Assembly: GCA_030674185.1 (NCBI GenBank) | Contig: CM060307.1 | Coordinates: forward strand, 35,737,798-35,801,797 | Direction of reading: 5' to 3' | DNA from: Monoplex corrugatus | Taxonomy: Eukaryota > Mollusca > Gastropoda > Littorinimorpha > Ranellidae | Length of the DNA: 64,000 bases | Shown: positions 35,411 to 64,000 of the stretch, piece by piece | Layout of the letters: each line of letters begins with the position of its first letter | Position numbering within the stretch: the stretch's first letter is position 1 | Notes under the pieces: model-generated | The model's database searches: none | Told to the model about the DNA's origin: nothing | The model's input: only the letters and a program-made list of their open reading frames with translations | Position numbers and translations under genes: made by a program

Positions 35411-36830
35411 GTGTCTCTCTCTGTATGTAGTCCTATTTTATTTTCTTTATTCATTAATGAGGTTACTAGAGAAGTTACTGAAAACGGTCGTCATGGAGCC
35501 TGTTTTTTGAATGATGCTTTAGAATTATTTATTTTGCTTTTTGCAGACGACATTGTGCTATTAGCGGAAACAGTGATAGGTCTTCAACGACAGTTGGATA
35601 GCTTAGACAGATCTGCTTCTCGGCTTCAGTTAAAAGTTAATATGTCTAAAAGCAACATCATTGTCTTCAGAAAAGGTGGATATCTGGCTGCAAGGGAAAG
35701 ATGGTTTTTCAGTGGTGTTATGATGTCTGTTGTTAATGTGTACAAATATTTAGGTATTTATTTTTCGACTCGTCTAAGTTTCACTTTTGCCTGTAAAGAT
35801 ATTGCAGATAAGGGTAAAAGAGGTTTATTGTCTATTATGCAGAATTTGAGGAGGTTAAACAATAGCTCTTTCCACTTGTTTATTAAACTTTTTGATTCTC
35901 AAATCCAACCGATAATATTGTATGGTGCAGAAATATGGGGTCTAGATGCTGCAGTTACGCATTGTGAAAAAATACATTTATTTGCGCTCAAAAAATTTCT
36001 GGGAGTATCTTTAAGAACACCAAATAATCTTGTTTATGCTGAGACTAACAGATATCCCTTGCATATTCTTTCAGCAGTTAGATGCATTCGCTATTGGATA
36101 AAACTAACTCAAATGAACCGATCTAGGTTACCCAAAAAGGCTTATAACATGCTTTGCTTATTAGATGAAAGAGGAAAGGCAAACTGGGTATCAACAGTCA
36201 GACGGATGTTATTTGAAAATGGATTTGGTTATGCTTGGATTAATCAGGGTGTTGGAAGTAAAGGTGTGTTTTTACGCTCTCTTCGTGATAGATTAATTGA
36301 CAACCAATGGCAAAACTGGCATTCAAATATGGAGGACAGTAATAGATACAGTATGTACCGTTTGATTGATCCATCGCATTGCTTCCCACTGTATTTGTCA
36401 TTACCAATAGACAGGCATATTAAGAGGGTTATGACCAAGTTTAGATTTGGAATTTCTGATTTGAAGAAACATCACTTTTATCACAGGAAAGTTGCTGAAA
36501 ATGATTTATTATGTCCCCTTTGTGGTATGGATGTTGATGATGAACTACATTTTGCCTTGGTTTGTCAAAATTTGATTCAGTTCAGAGCGAAATTTATACC
36601 TATTAATTTTTTTAGACGACCATGTTTGTTTAGATTGGTAATGTTACTCTCATCCAAAGACGAATCTGTAGTAAAGCAGTTTGCTATTTATTTATACAAG
36701 GCATTTAAACTTCGAGATACATTTGTAAATCAATAGAATTGAGCTTGTGTGTTGATATAATTATGATTATGTTTCCCCCTTCAAATGTGGCCAAGGCCTT
36801 TTGAATAAAATTTTCGTTCGTTCGTTTGTG
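35411..36830 (+). mobile_element. 5'-truncated non-LTR retrotransposon with intact 3' ORF
   Basis: An uninterrupted 441-codon frame (35411-36736) begins inside the reverse transcriptase (SPILFSLFINEV, then LFADDIVLLAE with the FADD motif). It carries the thumb/C-terminal region (PIILYGAEIWGLDA) and ends with a zinc-knuckle-like CPLCGMDVDDELHFALVC. The 3' UTR is short and the insertion ends in a tetranucleotide tail (TTCGTTCGTTCG at about 36812-36827). The 5' edge is a (TCTC)n run. The absence of stops implies recent insertion. It lies between MRPS18C and ELMOD3. Confidence 0.88.
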
Positions 36831-36949
36831 TCTCTCTCTGTGTGTTCATCTGGGCCACTGTCTGTCTGTCTGTCTGTCTCTGTCTCTGTCTGTCTGTCTG
36901 TCTGTCTCTCGTTTCTGATCTGTAGGGGTGGATGGGTGTATGTTTGTGT

Positions 36950-36973
36950 GTGTTTATGTTTGTGTGTGTTGTG

Positions 36974-37019
<46 letters not shown>

Positions 37020-37046
37020 ACGCGCGCGCGCGCGTGTGTGTGTGAA
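36950..37046. repeat. (GT)n/(CG)n microsatellite
   Basis: GT run followed by a GCGCGCGCGCG stretch. Confidence 0.95.
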
Positions 37047-37379
37047 TACATGTGTGCATGGATATGTGTACATGCAGTTGTGCATGTGCTTGTGTGTGTT
37101 GTACTTAACTGTTATTTCATGATCAATTAAAGAAGTAGCAGTGAAAATAGACTTTAGATTTTAATTTTTTTGTTTTTGTTTTATTTGTTTTTTGTTTTTG
37201 CTGGTGCACAACCAGTTTCTCATTCACAGGATGTTTGCACCTGTGAGGTATATGGACTTAATTCGTATGTCAAATTTAGTAAATATCAGTAATTTTTGTC
37301 TTTGACCATGACATCAGTTTTAAAGGTGTTAAATGATATGTCCAGTTCAAAGATTTGAAAATTCAGACCAGTGTAATCA

Positions 37380-59771
<22,392 letters not shown>

Positions 59772-60857
59772 AACACAAGTTGATTTATAGGTTATTCTAG
59801 AACATCAGTTTTGTTTGTTAGTGCCACAGCTCTCCTGTCTGTCAGGCTTGACTCCTTTCCCTCCATTACTTATTCTGCACAAAACAGGTGAGAGATGTAT
59901 GTGCATGTTTGCATGTGTACATATGTATGGTCTGCATGTGTACCTGTGTCTGTTCAAACAGGATTTACATACACAAATACATATCATGTATATAATTGTT
60001 TCTCCCAAAGATGTTCGTAATGCTTGATGTGATATGTTTTTCGTTTGTTGTCGCAATGTTTAATGCATAAGGCAGTCAGGAGCTTATTGTATTAAAACAT
60101 CAGGCCATGTACAAAGTATTAATGTTGTTTTCATTAATACAATACCGTCCAGAAAGCTTTGGCAGTCGTGCTCATAGTACATATCATAAACATATTTGTA
60201 TTGGCTGCTTTTAAACCATTTACATTTTTATGCAGAGAATGTCTGAAATCTTCATGGATGTAAGATGATGTATTAGCAATGAATCATTGTTGCATGATTT
60301 CCACAGAGAACAGGGATACATTCCTCATGATACAAAGGTCTTTATTGTTATGTTCATATATATATGCATGACAGGTACATTCCTTGACTTCAAGACTGTG
60401 AAATGTGTCCGTGAGTTTGGAACCAGAATTGTGGAAGCTGATCAACTGATGGATATGCATCAGTATAATGATTTCTATTTTCATGGGTATAAATGAAATT
60501 CTGTATTTAAATGCGGATGTGGAAGAGTTTGGATAAACATATAGATCTGTGGTTGTGAATTACCATTATGGTTGTGAATATGCCTGTGTACTGATCATTA
60601 TTTGGTATTCTCTTCCTGCTTTCTGGTTCAGGATGACAGAAATCATGACTTACAATAGAAAAGTCATGGCACCCTTGTTTCTGCCTGAATAGCATGGCTT
60701 TGTACTTGTACACACTTGCATTATTGACTGTTCATTGCTAGAAGGCAGTTTCTTGACATACTGCTTTCAGTGACATTATGGATATTATGCATAGAGTTTC
60801 TGTGCTGGAGCTTGCTGAATACCGAAGAAGCTATGTTTAAGCCTTTCTGTGAGATAC
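59772..60857 (+). other. ELMOD3 3' UTR / downstream sequence
   Basis: No coding segment recognised. A variant poly(A) signal ATTAAA lies at 60091-60096. The open frames present here are short and of random composition. Confidence 0.4.
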
Positions 60858-61007
60858 TTAGCCTTTTGACTACCACACCATATCCACCAACTGCTGAAGG
60901 AAGCTGGTGGATAGGGTGAGGAAATCAAATGGTTATGGTTTTGCTGTGCTAGCATGGTTGACAATGCGGGATGCTGCTGGACAAAGTGCGGGAGTCAAAG
61001 GGTTAGG
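60858..61007. repeat. MITE of TTAG/CCTTTTGACT type
   Basis: Ends 'TTAGCCTTTTGACTACC' and 'GCGGGAGTCAAAGGGTTAGG' are inverted. The interior 'GGAAGCTGGTGGATAGGGTGAGG' and 'GCTAGCATGGTTGACAATGCGGGATGC' match 55891-56072 closely. Confidence 0.7.
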
Positions 61008-61009
61008 CT

Positions 61010-63414
61010 GAGTGGTTGGCTTTGTTGCTGGCCCTTCCTTTCTTTCTGTATTGGATGAGCTGTTCATCCAGTAAAACAGGGCCAGCCACACATCCAACCA
61101 CTCAGCATGAAGTCTCATGAAGAGACTTCTGGTACATATTCTCTTTGGCTTTCAACAAACTTGGGGGGGGGGGGGGGGGGAGGGAAGAAAGAAGAAAAAT
61201 GTCAAAAAGATTATGATGTAAAACATGGTGGAATTGAGTATCAACTATACTCACATTTAACAAAAATGTTATCATTTTGTTCCTGTAAGCCTAACATAAG
61301 TAAAGCTTCTTTTTATTTATTTATTTTTTATTGTTTTACACAAGTTACAAACTGAGGATCTATTGTCTTGTTTTCGATTGCATGTTTCAAAGGGTAACAC
61401 AAGCAATAAGTATAAAAATTGTGCAATTTTCCAGCGTGTAGAAATTTTCTGCTGACTGGGTTTATGTAATTTTTTAGAATATGTTTGTTTCATTACAAAC
61501 AAAGTAATGAAAATCATTCACAAGAAACAGATTTTTAGTAGTGACAGCTGAACAGTCAATAGTTTCCCTCACAGAAAAGCATGACATTTTTATGTGTCAA
61601 CAGCAGAGAAGTATTGAGTTTGATGACTATTCTTGTAGACCACATATTTCAGCCTCATCAGACTGTCATCAGGTGGAATAGGTGACCTCTGATGCAACGA
61701 AAAGCAGGGTTTGTGTCTACACCATGTGGTTCAAGTGCTGCTTAACAGATCAGGGTGGGAAACAACTGACTTAAAAATCTGTGGAAAAAAGAGTGAGGTT
61801 CTGGAGTAACCTGGCTCATTGCTGTAGTGGAAGGGTTCAGGGGGCAAATCCCCTAGCTGATACTGAATTTGAGCATTTCTGAAGACCCTTTCATGTTCTC
61901 TGATTACAGTCACCATGTTTCTGAGAAAATGGATGAGAAAAATCACCTGCCAGTGTGCTGATTTGATTAATGTGTGCAGAAGCACTGTGTGGCCATAATA
62001 GTTCCGGGTGACACGTCTTGAAAATAGCATGGAAACCTGGATTGGAAAAACTTGATATAGTGTTTGATGTGAAGTGATCAAGAGCATTCCATATTTTTTG
62101 TTTCCTGTGGACATTTTTTTCTCAGATGTTTGTTTTAATGCTCTCTTAAGTCACTTAGAAATGTTGGAAATCCGCAAATCCAAAGAGAGCTCCATGGCCT
62201 TACACATATTGGGGTATCAAGTTGAAAGTACTGAAATTGTGAAAACACTGAAAATAATAATTCCATTTGTATAGCATAGAGAGTGCATGTCAAAGCATGA
62301 CTCTTGTACTGTGCAGTAACAGATCATAACCTAAAAAACGACAAAACCCCACCAATTTTTCTTAAAAAGGGAAGAGGAGTACTGGGTCCATACATGCATG
62401 CAGTATAATCATTGGTTGGGTATATACATTAATACTGTTCATAGTTGGGTACATACATTTATGTAGTATGATAGTTCATCAAGAATGTCATGGTCCTCCA
62501 TATGCATCTATACCTTGTCACTTCAAGTGCATCTCACACCCTCTAATAGTAGTGTAAGGAACATAAAATCAGAAATAGGCAGCAGCACCACCAGTCCACA
62601 GAGTATTTTAGAAAGAAAAGTGTACAAATCATTTTATAAGTCTGTGGAACATACCCATGTACAAACTACAAGCATGGAAACACCTACATACACAAATAAC
62701 ATGCATACACACACACTACAAACTTTCTTGTGGTTTTGAATGTACACTGTTACTGTTCGACAGTCTTACATTGATATTTATCGCAAGATGAAAATTTTTT
62801 ATATGTTCATTCTGATAGTCATTGTTTTAATTTTTCATGACATATTTGATACTTTTTGTGTTAACATACACACACTACAACCTTCCTGTGATTTTAATGT
62901 GATACATTTTCCATGAATGTCTTGCTTTTATTTATGTAAGAACCTTTTGTAGCACCAATGTCCTCAATATGACCATAAAGGGCCCTAGAAACATAAAAAT
63001 ATGCCTTGGGCCAAAATAGAAGTGAAAATAAATTTCTGCCCTGAATTCCACATGTATTATTGATGCTGTTTCCATAAAGAAATTTGTAGATCAAGACTTT
63101 TTGTAGACAGTAAATTGATTAACTTAAGTAGGTGCTGTTCTTTTTCTCTTTTTATTTTTGGGTTCGACAGTCTTACATTGATATTTTTATCGCAAGATGA
63201 AAATTTAATACATGTTCGTTCTGATAGTCATTTCATGATGTAAGAAACTTGGCTCTAGGAACAGCAAAAGAGTTCAGTGCCAGTTATATAACACCCAAAG
63301 AACAGACACAAGTGTGATATGGTAATTATTGAACAGTATCTAAATATCAGTATATAACTGAATAGTATCTGCAACATTTGAAATTGTTCGTTTGAAAAGT
63401 GGTAGAGGGGAGTT
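61010..63414. other. AT-rich sequence without a supported gene
   Basis: It contains a short inverted repeat at 61008-61105 ('GGCTGAGTGGTTGGCTTTGTTGCTGGCCC' against 'GGGCCAGCCACACATCCAACCACTCAGC') and a (G)n run at 61163. A 127-codon minus-strand frame (62114-61731) has no splice signals or motif that I recognise. Confidence 0.4.
62756..63235 (+). repeat. Direct repeat pair of about 70 bp
   Basis: 'GTTCGACAGTCTTACATTGATATTT(TT)ATCGCAAGATGAAAATTT...ATGTTC(A/G)TTCTGATAGTCAT' at 62756-62823 and again at 63163-63233. Within the interval, 'ACACACTACAACCTTCCTGTGATTTTAATG' (62869) repeats 'ACACACTACAAACTTTCTTGTGGTTTTGAATG' (62709). Confidence 0.85.
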
Positions 63415-63690
63415 TAGCTTGGAGTTTGTTTAAGAGGGGTACATCGCACTGCGGTAATTCCATATGTGCTCTACTCCGGTAATTGTCTGACAGACTCCCT
63501 GAGCATGCACTAAACTCTGTGCGCTGTCAAGATCGTGAAATGGGGAGGGGGAGAGAGGGAATTCGTTAAACACCAAGCTGACACCATCCGAACAGTAACA
63601 TGTACATTCAGATGGGCAGGGAGTAGTCCAATTTTTAATGTCATGGGTGGAAACTCAAGATACTGAATCTCCAGTCAACAGCTGTATCAA
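63415..63690 (-). repeat. SINE family 1 copy, minus orientation
   Basis: The reverse complement shows 'TTTCACGATCTTGACAGCGCACAGAGTTTAGTGCATGCTCAGGGAGTCTGTCAGACAATTACCGGAGTAGAGCACATATGGAATTACC', then 'CTTAAACAAACTCCAAGC'. It is the only clear minus-strand copy of this family here. Confidence 0.7.
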
Positions 63691-64000
63691 AAGGATCAAT
63701 CTGAGTGAAATTTTTCAGTTTAGACTTAGGTGTATTGTCTGTATGTGTTTCATACATTTGTAGAAACTTTTGTCTATTGTCAGCAAGGGCTTTACTTGAT
63801 GTATGAAAAACTTTACATCATTTTGACCAGACTTACTTTACTGATCCCGACGAAAAGTTATTTTTTATGATTGCACGTTGGTTTTGAATGTGCGGATGAA
63901 TTTTAATATGTGGTGGAAGTTTAAACAACATCTGTGTATTGTGTTTGAATCTCACCGTGATATTGCAGAATTCATATTGTCATAATACTTGCGACAACAT

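Noticed and set aside
61731..62114. 127-codon minus-strand frame
   Set aside because: No splice borders, motif or repeat homology recognised. Its length is compatible with chance in this sequence.

Overview
The window reads as nuclear DNA of a marine gastropod mollusc (inference). It is AT-rich, its genes have many short exons and long introns with GT/GC-AG borders, and it is full of (CA)n/(GT)n microsatellites, tRNA-headed SINEs and non-LTR retrotransposons. One SINE has the 'GGGTGGCGC...AATTTCACATGGTAAAT' body that I associate with gastropod genomes. No prokaryotic, CRISPR or viral gene was seen. Most long open frames are microsatellites read in frame, or retrotransposon remains.

Four protein-coding units were rebuilt by eye from exon phases. 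(A) About 2.45-17.5 kb, + strand: eleven phase-consistent exons, 1170 nt including the stop, of a gene I cannot name; its 5' end is not found. (B) About 17.5-23.3 kb, + strand: a CYREN/MRI-like, Ku-binding NHEJ-regulator-type protein. It has an N-terminal RxxPxW Ku-binding-type motif, a central RRTVYIMTEKEL segment and an acidic/basic tail ending DEIFS. It shares an exon with A: the TGA of A lies 34 nt before the ATG of B. The two are therefore either a dicistronic transcript or one fusion gene broken by an indel. (C) About 33.0-24.3 kb, - strand: MRPS18C, the mitochondrial small-subunit ribosomal protein bS18m, in five exons with one GC-AG intron. (D) About 38.2-59.8 kb, + strand: ELMOD3, an ELMO-domain Arf/Arl GTPase-activating protein, in eleven exons with an N-terminal extension of about 170 residues. 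B and C converge at about 23.9-24.1 kb. C and D are head to head across about 5 kb filled by two LINE insertions.

Mobile DNA fills much of the rest. There are two nearly identical L2/CR1-type LINE copies on the - strand (20.88-22.8 and 28.2-29.1 kb) and a third, different CR1/L2 3' fragment (31.8-32.7 kb). There is a stop-ridden Jockey/CR1-type copy (33.2-35.1 kb) and a 5'-truncated LINE with an intact 441-codon ORF (35.4-36.8 kb). A nearly full-length RTE-type LINE lies antisense in ELMOD3 intron 1 (39.1-42.4 kb). A fossil RNase H domain lies in ELMOD3 intron 3, and an internally deleted piggyBac element with TTAA ends lies at 50.8-52.6 kb. Several TTAA-type MITEs and at least three SINE families were also seen. 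One SINE has expanded into a 21-unit satellite (47.8-48.9 kb).

One-nucleotide frame breaks occur in exons of A/B and D, although every other junction keeps phase. Base-level assembly errors are the simplest explanation, and any claim of gene loss or fusion here should first exclude them. The 3' end of ELMOD3 also carries a tandem duplication of its terminal exon; the upstream copy is disrupted by a LINE tail and a frameshift.
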